Source of the DNA: Macropodus opercularis
Lineage: Eukaryota > Chordata > Actinopteri > Anabantiformes > Osphronemidae
Length of the DNA stretch: 64,000 nt
NCBI GenBank assembly: GCA_030770545.1
Contig: CM061090.1
Span: 13,612,501 to 13,676,500, forward strand
Direction: 5' to 3'
The stretch's first letter is position 1; each line of letters begins with the position of its first letter. Below, piece by piece: positions 22,667-34,000 of the stretch. Position numbers and translations under genes: made by a program. The notes under the pieces were generated by a model. It ran no database searches. It was not told where the DNA came from and saw only the letters and a list, made by a program, of their open reading frames with translations.

Positions 22667-23590
22667 ATGTCACTTGAAGAAGCGCCTTGCAGGTCCAGTT
22701 CACGAGAAAGAAAGCTAACAGAGAAAGGCCAAGAGATGCATGAGCAAGACACCAGAAAACGTGAGAAAGCATTCAACAAGTCCTATGACACTTGGAAGCT
22801 GGTAGCTAGGGAGACTAGGACAACATTAAAAACCCTCTGTTCATCAGAAGACCTTATTAAATTACAGCAAGACATTCAAGCAAAGCATGATGGTGTAGCC
22901 CAGCAGTATGAACCCATACTTCGTAACAGTGACACCACACCAGAGATTGTAAAGAAGATGGATGCGTGTGTTACGCTAACAAAAGACATTTGTGACCTTA
23001 TTAGTAACCGTCTACAGACTGTCAATCAAGAATATAACGATCAACTTGAGAAGAAAAGAGTAAGAGAAATCTTAAACAAAGATGAATATGGGTCTGTCTT
23101 TGGCCACACTAAAACTGAAACGGTAAGCTCAGCAAAGTCATCGGAGAGATTGAGCAACCACTCCAGCTCAGCCAGTACTCACAGCAGTAGAGTAGATGCA
23201 CAAGCAGAGTTTGCGGCTAAGCTGGAACAATCAAAGGCCATAAAGGAAATCCAAGCACAGCAAGCACATCTTCACAAGCTAGAAGGTGAATGGAAACTTA
23301 GAGAGGCAAAAATGTTAGTAGAAATGAAGCAAAAAGAGTGGGAAATGCAACAACAGTTGGAACAAGAGAGAACCAAATTGCAGCAGTTACAAGCAGTAAA
23401 AGACGTTGCCATAGCAGCAGCTCGTTTGAGAGCATATGACAATTTTGAAGGGTTTGAGAACCATGATGAGGAGATTAATGACCAAACTAACTCTGCTTGC
23501 TACAGAAATCAAAATGAACCTCGATTAAATCCTGATGCTGCATCATTCCAACCTCACCAAACTGCTCATGAGGCGACAATGACCCAGTAG
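22667..23590 (+). CDS. BEL/Pao Gag N-terminal coiled-coil protein
   Basis: 307 codons from ATG 22667. Charged, helical throughout; residues about 180-260 form a strong coiled coil (EKSKAI..., KEWEMQQQLEQERTKLQQL). BEL/Pao polyproteins commonly begin with such a region before the DUF1759-type Gag. It ends at TAG 23588-23590 after CAG; the same frame continues open into the pol frame (ATG 23630 is 321 codons from ATG 22667). The stop is either a nonsense mutation of the gag-pol frame or a read-through site. Confidence 0.75.
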   Translation: MSLEEAPCRSSSRERKLTEKGQEMHEQDTRKREKAFNKSYDTWKLVARETRTTLKTLCSSEDLIKLQQDIQAKHDGVAQQYEPILRNSDTTPEIVKKMDACVTLTKDICDLISNRLQTVNQEYNDQLEKKRVREILNKDEYGSVFGHTKTETVSSAKSSERLSNHSSSASTHSSRVDAQAEFAAKLEQSKAIKEIQAQQAHLHKLEGEWKLREAKMLVEMKQKEWEMQQQLEQERTKLQQLQAVKDVAIAAARLRAYDNFEGFENHDEEINDQTNSACYRNQNEPRLNPDAASFQPHQTAHEATMTQ

Positions 23591-23629
23591 TCTGTCAGTC
23601 TAGCCCAGGCAATCGCCAGCTCATTAAGC

Positions 23630-26600
23630 ATGAACCGCTTGCCGGTCCCTGAACCAACCACGTTCCGTGGTGATCCTCTACAGTTTACAGATTGGAAGAT
23701 GTCATTTATAGCTCTTATTGATAGAAAACCCCTCCCACCAAGTGAAAAAATGTTTTATCTAAAAAATTATCTTGCTGGAGAGGCACGTAAAGCAGTTGAA
23801 GGTTTCTTTTATCGAGATTCAGAAAGTGCATACAATGGAGCATGGAAAGTCTTACAAGACAAATATGGGAACCCGTTCATCATACAAAAGGCTTTCAGAG
23901 ATAAGCTCATGAGATGGCCAAAGATCAACACAAATGATCCACTAGCACTACAAGAGTTTGCTGACTTCCTCCAAGGCTGCACTGAGGCAATGCCCCATGT
24001 CAAAGGACTAGCTATCCTGAACGATTGTGAGGAAAACCACAAGCTGCTCAGAAAACTACCAGAATGGATCGTGCGCAAGTGGAGTCGAGTTGTTGTGGAG
24101 GAACTTGACACGTCCGGAAGCTATCCGGATCTTGCAAGCTTCACAAATTTCCTGAGCAAAGAGGCACGGATAGCCTGTAACCCTATTGCTTCTCCATTGT
24201 TTATGAACTTCAGGGCCATAAATGAGAGATCACCAAAGAGAGCCAAAGCTCTCAACACAAATACACAAACAAAGAGTTTCGCTCAGGAGAAACAAGAAAC
24301 AAATGGCAGTAAACCAAAATCACCTTGTTTCATGTGTAAAAGTGAAGTTCATAACATCACCAAGTGTCCCACCTTTGCAGCAAAGAGTATTGAAGATAAA
24401 AAGGCATTCATCTGTGAAAATCGGCTCTGCTTTGGGTGCTTGAGGAAGGGTCACATGACCAAAGATTGTAAGAGACGACACACATGCAGCATATGCAGCC
24501 GTCGTCACCCAACCTGCTTGCACGATGACAGGAAACAAAGATCTGTGGAAGCAACAACGAATAGTTCCACTTCCACAGAAAACCATGCAAGCTTGGAAAC
24601 TCACAATGTAATATCCCATGCATCAACGCAACGTTCTTCAGCTACCTCAAGTATCGTCCCAGTCCTTGTGTCTTCAATGCAAGAGCCACACAGAGAAGTA
24701 CTTACGTACGCAATACTGGACACACAGAGTGACTCAACATTTGTCTTAGAAGATGTACTTGACAAACTGAATGTTAATGCCCAACCAGTAAAATTAAAAT
24801 TGAGTACTATGACGGCTATTGACACAATCATATCTAGCAAGAACGTCCGTGGTCTACAAGTTCGAGGACTGCACTCTAAGGACCACATCCAATTACAGCA
24901 GGCCTACAGCCGTGACTTTATACCAGTGGACAAGTCTTACGTTCCAACAAATGAAACAGCCTTACGCTGGCCTCATCTCAGACATTTGGCAGATAAGCTA
25001 CCACCCCTTCTAGACTGTGATGTAGGGCTCCTGATTGGATATGACTGTCCAGCAGCATTGACTCCTCTTGAAGTTATCATTGGGGACAAAAATCAACCGT
25101 TTGCACAGAGATCAAAACTAGGATGGAGCATCATAGGCTCATCAAATCCTCACCTAGACAGACAAGGAAGTCAGAGCTTTGTGCATCGGCTCACAGTAAA
25201 AGAACTGCCAATTCCATCTACAACAGATGTTCTAAAAGCCCTAGAATCAGACTTCACAGAGAGAACTTATGAAGATAAATATGTGTCCCAGAACGATGTT
25301 CATTTCATACAGTTCCTCAGTGACAACATCACGCAGATTAAAACTGACACTTTCAGTTTTAACAGCAGCTTGAAAGATCAGCCTTCAACCCGGTGTGGTT
25401 GCCTTTCTGTCATTGCCTCTCTTTATGACCCACTTGGATTCATCGCTCCATTCAGCCTAACTGGAAAGCGTATACTTCAAGAGCTGTGTCACAGAGGCAT
25501 CGGATGGGATGATCCACTACCAGAAGATATGAGGCCACGGTGGGAGGAGTGGATAAATGGGCTTCAGAGGTTGAAAGAGGTTTCAATTCCGAGATGTTAC
25601 CATCCATATGACTTCCATAACATTGTCAGAGTAGAGTTGCATCATTTTTCGGATGCCAGCTGCGTGGGATATGGTGCATGTTCTTATCTCAGGTTAAAAA
25701 ATGACAAGGATGAAGTCCATTGCAGTCTCGTGCTGGCGAAAGCAAGGGTTGCACCCTCAAAGATCACAAGTATCCCGAGACTAGAACTTGCAGCAGCTGT
25801 GGTTTCTACGAAAGTCAGTGTCATGTTAAAAGCTGAACTTGACATAAAGATTGATGAAGAGGTTTTCTGGACCGATTCAAAGGTTGTGCTTGGGTATATT
25901 AACAATGATGCCCGTAGGTTCCACATATTTGTTGCGATGATAAGGGATAACAGTGATCCCAGTCAGTGGCATTATGTGGACACCGCAGAAAACCCAGCAG
26001 ATCATGTTTCCCGAGGTCTTAGTGTTTCAGACCTTCGTTCAACAAACTGGCTTCGAGGACCAAAGTTTCTCTGGGAAAGTAATTTACTTCTAGCACCCAG
26101 CACTCCATCAGAATTACTTGTTGGTGATCCTGAAGTCAAGACAATTCAGGCGTTTGCAACAGAAGTCAAAGACTACAATGACATCCTCAGCCGTCTGTGT
26201 CAGTTTTCCTCCTGGACAAAAATTCTTAAGGTGGTGGCAAGAATCAAGAGGCTGGGGTCTAAACAGAGACAACACAGTGAGTATGTGACTGTTAAGGAGA
26301 TTGAGAAGGCTGCAGATGAAGTGATTAAGATCGTACAGCAGCAAGCTTTTCCCCAAGAGATAAAGACGCTTCAGGGTAAAAGGGACCTTCCAAACTCAAG
26401 CTCTCTTTTCCGTCTCGACCCTATCTGGTCTGAAGGATTCCTCTGTGTTGGTGGCAGACTGAACCAGTCATCGCTCTGTCATAAAGTCAAGCACCCAGTC
26501 ATCCTACCGAACAACAGCCACATCACTAAGCTAATTGTGTGTCATTTCCATGCTAAGACATGCCATCAGGGTCGAAGCCAGACTTTAATGGAGCTTCGGG

Positions 26601-27685
26601 CCAATGGATTCTGGGTAATTGGTGGGAGCAAGTTGGTTGCTAAAGTGATACACACTTGTGTGCTTTGCAGGAAACTGCGAAGGCCAACAGAAAGACAACG
26701 AATGGCTGAACTTCCCACAGAACGTGTTGAAGCTTCAGCACCCTTCACACACTGTGGCATGGACTGTTTCGGTCCTTTCATTGTAAAGAAAGCCCGAAAA
26801 GAATACAAAAGATATGGAGTGATTTTCACATGTCTGTATTCTAGAGCTGTTCATATTGAAATGCTCGAAGATTTGTCAACAGACTCATTCATCAACTCAT
26901 TGAGATGCTTCATCAGCTTGAGAGGAGCCGTTCAACAACTTCGCTGCGACCAAGGCTCTAATTTTGTTGGCGCAAGGAATGAGTTCAAGGAAGCACTTAA
27001 ACAATGTGACATTAAGCTTCTGGAAATCTTCCTGACAGAGAAGCAGTGCGAATTTGTCTTCAATGCTCCCTCTGACAGTCCTGCAGGTGGTGTCTGGGAA
27101 CGCCAGATCAGAACTGTTAGAAATGTGCTAAATGCCGCCTTTGCACAGTGCCCAGGTCGACTTGACGACGCTTCCCTCAGAACGCTGCTATATGAGACCA
27201 TGGCTATCGTTAACAGCCGCCCGTTAACAGTGGATGGAATCAATGACCCACAGGCACTGGAGCCTATAACACCGAATCATCTCATTATGATGAAATCAAA
27301 AGTTGCTCTTCCTCCTCCTGGAGTATTTGTCAAGGAAGACTTGTATGCGTCAAAAAGGTGGAGAAGAGTTCAGTATCTCATCGAACAATTTTGGAGTCGC
27401 TGGAAAAGGGAATATCTGCTGAACATATCCTTGAGACAGAAATGGCACTCACCTCAGCGCAACTTCAAAGTAGATGACATTGTCATTATTAAAGACGACA
27501 ACCTCCCAAGAAATCAGTGGCAACTTGGACGGGTGATTGAAACTGTTCAAAGTAGTGATGGCTTGGTCCGTCGAGTTAAAGTGCAAGTTGGTGAGCGGAA
27601 ACCTCATAAAAAACAAGATCCACCCTCCAAGCCCTCAGTTATTGAGAGACCAATCAAAAAATTGGTGCTCCTCCTAGAGAACTGA
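23630..27685 (+). CDS. BEL/Pao polyprotein (Gag, protease, RNase H, integrase), RT core missing
   Basis: 1351 codons uninterrupted. In order: DUF1759-like Gag (from MNRLPVPEPTTFRGDPL), zinc knuckles near residues 233-247 (CFMC...C) and 266-280 (CFGCLRKGHMTKDC), Pao aspartic protease near 360 (AILDTQSDSTFV; Gln follows the usual Asp-Thr/Ser), RT connection region (about 595, SVIASLYDPLGFIAPF), RNase H (HFSDASCVGYGACSYL near 670; FWTDSKVVLGYI near 745), integrase zinc finger (about 970-1010), integrase core with D (GMDCFGPF, 1042), D (RCDQGSNF, 1105) and E (GGVWERQIR, 1153), and a C-terminal basic domain. No Y/F-x-D-D motif occurs: 'FIQFLSDNI' (about residue 563) is followed almost directly by 'TDTFSFN', so the palm is gone in frame. 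Typical family members are a few hundred residues longer. Confidence 0.88.
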   Translation: MNRLPVPEPTTFRGDPLQFTDWKMSFIALIDRKPLPPSEKMFYLKNYLAGEARKAVEGFFYRDSESAYNGAWKVLQDKYGNPFIIQKAFRDKLMRWPKINTNDPLALQEFADFLQGCTEAMPHVKGLAILNDCEENHKLLRKLPEWIVRKWSRVVVEELDTSGSYPDLASFTNFLSKEARIACNPIASPLFMNFRAINERSPKRAKALNTNTQTKSFAQEKQETNGSKPKSPCFMCKSEVHNITKCPTFAAKSIEDKKAFICENRLCFGCLRKGHMTKDCKRRHTCSICSRRHPTCLHDDRKQRSVEATTNSSTSTENHASLETHNVISHASTQRSSATSSIVPVLVSSMQEPHREVLTYAILDTQSDSTFVLEDVLDKLNVNAQPVKLKLSTMTAIDTIISSKNVRGLQVRGLHSKDHIQLQQAYSRDFIPVDKSYVPTNETALRWPHLRHLADKLPPLLDCDVGLLIGYDCPAALTPLEVIIGDKNQPFAQRSKLGWSIIGSSNPHLDRQGSQSFVHRLTVKELPIPSTTDVLKALESDFTERTYEDKYVSQNDVHFIQFLSDNITQIKTDTFSFNSSLKDQPSTRCGCLSVIASLYDPLGFIAPFSLTGKRILQELCHRGIGWDDPLPEDMRPRWEEWINGLQRLKEVSIPRCYHPYDFHNIVRVELHHFSDASCVGYGACSYLRLKNDKDEVHCSLVLAKARVAPSKITSIPRLELAAAVVSTKVSVMLKAELDIKIDEEVFWTDSKVVLGYINNDARRFHIFVAMIRDNSDPSQWHYVDTAENPADHVSRGLSVSDLRSTNWLRGPKFLWESNLLLAPSTPSELLVGDPEVKTIQAFATEVKDYNDILSRLCQFSSWTKILKVVARIKRLGSKQRQHSEYVTVKEIEKAADEVIKIVQQQAFPQEIKTLQGKRDLPNSSSLFRLDPIWSEGFLCVGGRLNQSSLCHKVKHPVILPNNSHITKLIVCHFHAKTCHQGRSQTLMELRANGFWVIGGSKLVAKVIHTCVLCRKLRRPTERQRMAELPTERVEASAPFTHCGMDCFGPFIVKKARKEYKRYGVIFTCLYSRAVHIEMLEDLSTDSFINSLRCFISLRGAVQQLRCDQGSNFVGARNEFKEALKQCDIKLLEIFLTEKQCEFVFNAPSDSPAGGVWERQIRTVRNVLNAAFAQCPGRLDDASLRTLLYETMAIVNSRPLTVDGINDPQALEPITPNHLIMMKSKVALPPPGVFVKEDLYASKRWRRVQYLIEQFWSRWKREYLLNISLRQKWHSPQRNFKVDDIVIIKDDNLPRNQWQLGRVIETVQSSDGLVRRVKVQVGERKPHKKQDPPSKPSVIERPIKKLVLLLEN

Positions 27686-27858
27686 TTAAAAGAAAGTGAT
27701 TCACAACACTGCACAAACTGCCTTATTATGCATGATGCCATATAGTTGCGCCTCTGATAGCTTAAGTTCAGGCTATAAAATTCTTAGTCAAGAAATCCTG
27801 CACAGTTCACTTACGCCTTGTATATTTGTTCATTCATTGTACCAGGATTTGGTGGGAG

Positions 27859-28511
27859 TGTAAATGTCTTTGTAAATAGCATTGGTATTCTGCACAGTTT
27901 GTAATATGGCATTTATATTAATATTTTAAGGCATTATATGTTTAACAGTGTCACTTTATCTGTTCCGCTTTTATTTTGAAAAAGCTTTCTTCTTCGGTTT
28001 TTTTTGTGACTTCCGCTATTCTCTCGTCACAATGTGATGGTCACGTATCGTCCGAAGAACGGTAAAAACTTGTAAACAGTTAAGTTATTTATCATTTTCA
28101 TCCATTTCAATCTTGCAAAGAAAAGGTTTACATTGTAATTTACTTTATTATTTGTGTTGCTCGTACATGTTATTTTTTAAGAGCTCCGAACTGTGAGGGT
28201 GTGTCAAGCTAGTGCGCAGGTAGCTGATGGCTGAAACTCTTCGATTAGCGCCCTTGGAAAAGCGGAATGAGGTACGAAGGAAAATAGGTGGAGTTTGTAT
28301 TGGGTGTAAACATGATTAATATGTGAAGATGATTTATGTGCAAATTATTTGTGAAACTACATGGAAGCCTTTTGTATTTCTGTTTATTCTGTAGTTTTCA
28401 CGGTGTTCACAGTGTTCAAGGTGCATGGTGCTCGTTGAGAGGACGAAATAAATCGACACCCGTTTGAAACTCTCTGCGTCTTGATCAATCTATATCCGAG
28501 GGGCCGCTACA
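27859..28511 (+). repeat. 3' LTR of BEL/Pao element
   Basis: 653 bp matching 21451-22108. Confidence 0.88.
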
Positions 28512-28824
28512 GTCTAACACGAAGGGAAACAGTTCACTTACCAACAGAATTTGTGATCGCAGATTAGTTATAATCTGGAAAACTAAAATACTAATTAAAC
28601 TCATAGCCACACAAGTCGAATGTGGAGATAATGTATCAGATATTACAGCAGATGTGATTCTGTGTGTTTGTAAATGTTGTTGGGACACGTCTGAAGGAAA
28701 ACAGAAGCGACTCATTCATGTTGTAGGTCTTTCTCAGACGATTATGACTTTGCAGTGAACAGAATCTAATTATAAGACACTAACGCTGTTTGTTTCAGAT
28801 TCAAATAGCTTCATAAATGCAAAG

Positions 28825-28895
28825 AGTGGGAATCAAACCCGCTTTACTGTTGTCATTAGAGTCGAGCATTTAAACCACTGCACTGTTGGAGGAAG
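28825..28895 (-). repeat. tRNA-like SINE head fragment
   Basis: On minus, an A-box-like 'AGTGGTTTAAATGC' is followed about 40 nt later by the B-box-like GGGTTTGATTCCC, the same arrangement as in the SINE at 47755-48036. No intact tRNA cloverleaf; too short to be a complete SINE. Confidence 0.4.
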
Positions 28896-30247
28896 TAACA
28901 ATTCAGGCGTCTTACTGTACGTGAGGCAACTATTCATTCACAGAAATGTTATTACACGTGTGACGACGCCACAAGTCTCTGTCTGCAGCCAACGACCTGA
29001 CGCAGGACGTCGTCCTACATAGATTCTGTTTTAATGAGCCTCATTATCTGAACAGATCTACGTTATAACACTAAGTTCATAAAAACGTCCTCATATCCTG
29101 CTTCGGTCGACGGCGACAGACGAGACGTCTCCATCCTGTTACACAGCAGTTGTGTAATTGTAGGTTACGGCTCATCAGATGCTATAATAAAATACGTTTG
29201 GTGCAACATTTGTATGTTACAGACAAACGAGCCACTGCTGCACTAACAGGCTTCTGTAAACTGGAGCTACGTGAACAACTGCGACGCCTGGTGGTTGAAC
29301 AGAGACTCGCATCCAGGTTGTTGTAGCAGGATTCAACCACTGCTACGAACACGACGCAGAGGCGACGCAGCCAAACCGCAGTGAAAGCGGACGTTACGCT
29401 GAACTGCTGCCACTGTCTCTGCCTCGAAGAGCAGGGACCGAGCGGTTCTGCTCCACGAAACACGACTAGTAAATACTAGTACTAGTAAATATCTTTACTA
29501 GATCTTTGGAGTTTTCTATATTTTACTGTTTAGATCAGGTCTCTGTTTTAGTAAAGGACTTAATTATAAATACTTACTAAATGTTTTCATTATTGTCTTC
29601 ATTTAGGAATTGAACAGGTTCAACTTGTTCTGTAGACAGTCAACTATGTTTAAACCACTTCCAGCTACTGGCAGCGATTCTTGGGGACTATATTGAGCAG
29701 TTCAGCATCCACAGTGCACGTTATCAGGAAATGCTCCATCTAGTTAGACTTTATTTCTATTCAGCATCTAATCTTTCAGGTGATTGACTGGAATCCATCC
29801 AGACAGAGAATCAAAGAGCAGCGTGTCCTGGGCTGGTATCTGTCCCAGAAGATCCACAGCACAGTAACAGTCACCTGCTGTCTGTGTGCGATATAACATA
29901 GAAATACAGAAAAGTCCTGTTTCCAGCAAAACTGAACATGTAGCTTTTAACAACCTGCTACATTCTGTGTGTTCTAACTGTTGTAAATGTCCTTGTTCTA
30001 CTGTACGTTTGCAAAATCATGAGGTAAACGAAGAACTGGACGACATGAAAACACTAAACGACCACATCTACATCGTTATCAGACCAACTAAACACTAGGA
30101 AACATTTACTTTTCTCTGAATGAAGATGTGGACGAGTGAAGACTCAACAGTTAGAAACACAAACACGTTTCTGAGTTGACTTGACCATAAACTCAGCATC
30201 TGATCACGTGATGTAAAACTTCCTCCTGGTTTCGAGTCTTTTTCTCT
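28896..30247. other. No recognised feature
   Basis: Only short frames; the minus frame at 29182-29463 has no recognisable domain. Ends where homology to block C begins ('ctgctgagctgcgtctgcag', also at 49650). Confidence 0.4.
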
Positions 30248-30767
30248 GCTGAGCTGCGTCTGCAGTCATTACCTCATGTTATTCACACAGAGACTGAAGT
30301 AGTTTAGCTTCAGTGTCCATCACTAAGTCAAAGGTCTGACATCGTTCTGCTAAAGACGAACTGTCACATCTTCTTCTGTCCCTTAAACCACAAGACACTA
30401 AATCAACACAATCAGACAGAAGATTAAAAACAAAAGCATTTAGAAGCAACAGTCACAGTTTACTGCTGGAACATTTATTGATGCAGAGAAGAATTAAACA
30501 CTTCAAATACAAACAATATATTAATACACATCCTGTTGATGATGAGATTCACATAGTAAATAATATTCAAAGAACTAAACAGAACATCATGAAAAAATAA
30601 CTGAATAAAACACAGAGTTTTTAATCTGCCTTTAATCTGCTAAATCCTCCTGATTACTGTTATATACTGTGTCTATAAATATATGTTGGTTATATTGTAC
30701 ATAACAGTTACTATATAAAAGCTGTAAACACGATAACAGCAGATCTTTGTGTTTGTTGACTCGTGTT

Positions 30768-30773
30768 TTTATT
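30768..30773 (-). promoter_or_regulatory. Polyadenylation signal of receptor B
   Basis: AATAAA, same position relative to the stop as in A and C. Confidence 0.6.
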
Positions 30774-31058
30774 CATCTGTGAGAGATGAGTCCTGCTATG
30801 ATCACCACGCTCTCACTACGTTATTACTATGAACATACATGAGGCAGAAGAAAAAACTGTTACACTCAACATCAACAGGCCACAACTTGAGACATTTAAA
30901 ATGTAAAGTGAGGTTTTTTTTAAATTCATTTCTTTAAATTTATATAATTGTCATATCTCTTTATCTCTCGTTCAGGTAAACGATGACATTTTCCAGTTTG
31001 GATGTTTCCAGCTCGTCATTCAATCATTTACTGTGACATTAATAATCCTTCTAGTTGG

Positions 31059-34000
31059 TCAACGTGTGCATACTAAACCATTTCCAGTGTCTCCAGGACG
31101 ACGGATCGATTCATAAACAGAAGAAACACCTACAAACAAATGATCCATTAAACCAGGCTGGACTGAAACATTTGAAGGCATCATGTGAATTAACAGTAAA
31201 GCATGAAACTCATCAGGGTAAAGTCTGACCATGGAGATGAGAAGCATATGTGCTGTGTGGAGGTTGTTCCTGGTTGGTCACGTGACCTGTAGCAAAGCTC
31301 TGATTGGTTCTCTGACACCTGCTGGAAGCCAACATGTAACAAAAGCTTCAATGTACTGAGGTGTGTTAATGCTCTGCTGTTATGTTCACAGTGAGAGGAG
31401 ACTGTACCAACCTGATGGAGCAGGAACCTGTGAAAACATATTTACTGTCACATGTTTGATTCTGAAAGTGACTTGAACTAATTAGACTGTGAACAGTTAA
31501 AAGAAGGATCAGATCTCACCTGTAGATTTGATGTAGCAACACAACAGCAGCGAGAGAATCACCAGAGAGATTTTACAAACCACCCCAATGATAAACAAGA
31601 CAGAAAATGAAGCTTCAGCTGTGGACACTAAAACAAATGAATAGAGGATTCAAAAAGATGGAAAAAAACTGAAAATCAAGTTTACATCTTCACATCCAGG
31701 AAACTGAAAATTAGTTCAGTTAAAAACTGAAGGAACTGTTTAAATCCCACTCACGTTTGACTGACATCCAACTCTTTGCTGACGTCAGTGTCCTGCTGCT
31801 CTGTTGTTTCACTTCACATGAATAAAAACCTTGATGGGACTCTGACGCTGCAGAGATGTTCAGCTCTGCTCTGGTGTCATTTTGGATCAGTTGATCATTT
31901 TGATAGAAAAACACAGTAGAAACAACACGTTGTGTCCTCGACCTGCAGCCAAGAGTCACAGCTGTTCCCTGAGTCACAGGAAGGACAGGACTCACCAGGA
32001 TGATGTCACCACCTGTCAATCAATGCAACAACATGAAGCTTCAGTCAAAGATCAGAAGAAGCAGAACTTCAGTGATCACAACCTCAACTGGAAGAAAACT
32101 CACCATGAACAGTGATGTTGAGTGAATTACTGAAGTGTCCTGATCCAGACTCACACCAGAACACTGCAGAACCAGACTGTGCTGTGTTGATGTCACATCT
32201 GGATCCAGTTGTTGTCCAGTTGGAGCAGGATGACAGGAAGCCTCCTTCAGGAAACCTCCTGACTCTCCACTCAGCAGAGTTTCCCTCACAGCTCAGTGAC
32301 ACAGAGTCAGAGGTGAAGTGTTGAACCAAGAGTCCAACAAACTGACCTCCAGACCAGACGAATGCTGCTTTGCTGTAGTCAGTGTAATACGCTGGTTCTC
32401 CTCTTCCAGCTCTACACACATATCCTGCTGTGTGTGTCTGTCCATGAACCATGTAGGAGCCCTGTTCAGTCCCATGGTCACTAGCAGGTAGCAGCTCATA
32501 TCTGTAGCTGTGTGACCCATCAGGAACAGTCTGGTACCAGTAGAACCTCCATCCTGCAGATGGAGGCTCAACCTCACACTTCAGAGCTACTGAGGCTCCA
32601 GGACTCAGCCAAGATGGAGACGCTCTGAGGACACACTGGGCTTTATCTGATGGAGAGACACCAAGTCATCAAATCACCCTCAATAGACACTGATGCTCAT
32701 TTCAATCAAGTCTTGACATTTTCATGTCAAAGTCAAACATAAGTCAACGTACTGTGACTGACTGTCAGACTGATGGATTGACTCCACTCTGTTGTGATAT
32801 GTTGAGCGTTTCTCATTCTGCCTCTACACTTGTAGCCTCCATTGAAGGAAGGAGAAGCTGAGCTGATGTTGAATTCATTGTGTTGTGGTTTGATGCTTGT
32901 GGGTGTTTTCCATTCATATTCCCACTCAGTGTCTCCTGTGTCCTCGATCTCACATCTGACAGTGATCGTGTCTCCTCTGAACAACTGAGTCCAGTTGGGA
33001 TGAAGAGTCACAACCACCTTGTTTCCAACTGTTCATTTTAAAGGTAAGAGGTTAAATCAACATGTTGATTTTATTCTAACACATTTTACTCTATTCTTCA
33101 CTGTAGAATAGTTTGTGTTGTCACACTCACCATTTCTGTTGATCCTCACTGAGTCACTGTACTGTGTGTAGTAAACTGCGTCTCCTCTTCCTCCTCTTCC
33201 TCCTCTGCACCAGTACAGTCCTTCCTGAGAGACACTGGTTTCACCATCTTGTGTGTTCAGGACTTCAGAGGATTTATCACCTCTGTACCAGTAATATTTC
33301 CAACCAGACGATAACGTCACAGAGCAGCTCAGCGTCACACTGCCCCCTACTGGAACCTCTGTCTTATCACTTGTCAGTTCAGCCTTTGGTTCAGATGCTG
33401 TTCAGAATAAAAACATTACAGTTTCATAATGTTTCTCCATGAATTCAGTAAATAACCACTGTGATCAGCGTTGTGATATATTTTTTTCAAATAATTGTTT
33501 AATTGTGTTTAATCATAAAAGCTTCAGACTATTTGTGACATGACTGACAACAGTAAATACAACAACGACTGAATGAAACTCACCTGTTACTAAACGCAGA
33601 GGTTCACTCCATGCTGTTGAGGAATAAATCTTCCTTTTCTGTCGACCCTTACACTTGTAGCCTCCACTACTGGAAGGAGAAGCAGTGAAAACCCAGCGTT
33701 TACTCTGATGTAAAGTTGGTCCTGAGCTGCCTTTGGTCCATTCATATTCCCACTCAGTGTCTCCTCCAGCCTGGATCTCACATGTTAGAGTGATGTTCTC
33801 TCCTCTGAACATCTCAGGCCAGTCATGCTGCCTTTTTACAACAGCCTTGTTGGAAACTTCACACATGGAGAAAAACACACAAACATGAAACCATGAATAG
33901 TTTTCAGATGATGGATTCATGTTATTTATTACAAAGATCTTCACCTGTTTTCTCTACAGTGACTGAGTCACTGTTGTGTGTGTAGTAAACTTGGTTTCCT

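Larger units (their letters stand above)
21451..28511 (+). mobile_element. BEL/Pao LTR retrotransposon
   Basis: LTRs at 21451-22108 (658 bp) and 27859-28511 (653 bp) differ by about five substitutions and a few small indels, so insertion is fairly recent. The target-site duplication is GTCTA (21446-21450 and 28512-28516). A purine tract (GGTGGGAG) precedes the 3' LTR. The interior codes for a coiled-coil Gag segment and a Pao-type polyprotein in the same frame, separated by one TAG. The RT core is deleted, so it is probably not autonomous. Confidence 0.9.

Noticed and set aside
28825..28895. Functional tRNA gene
   Set aside because: A and B boxes are recognisable but stems do not form a cloverleaf; it resembles a SINE head.
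32341..32452. Receptor B as a pseudogene because of its deletion
   Set aside because: The deletion keeps phase and leaves a 181-codon exon with no stop; the remaining gene is intact.
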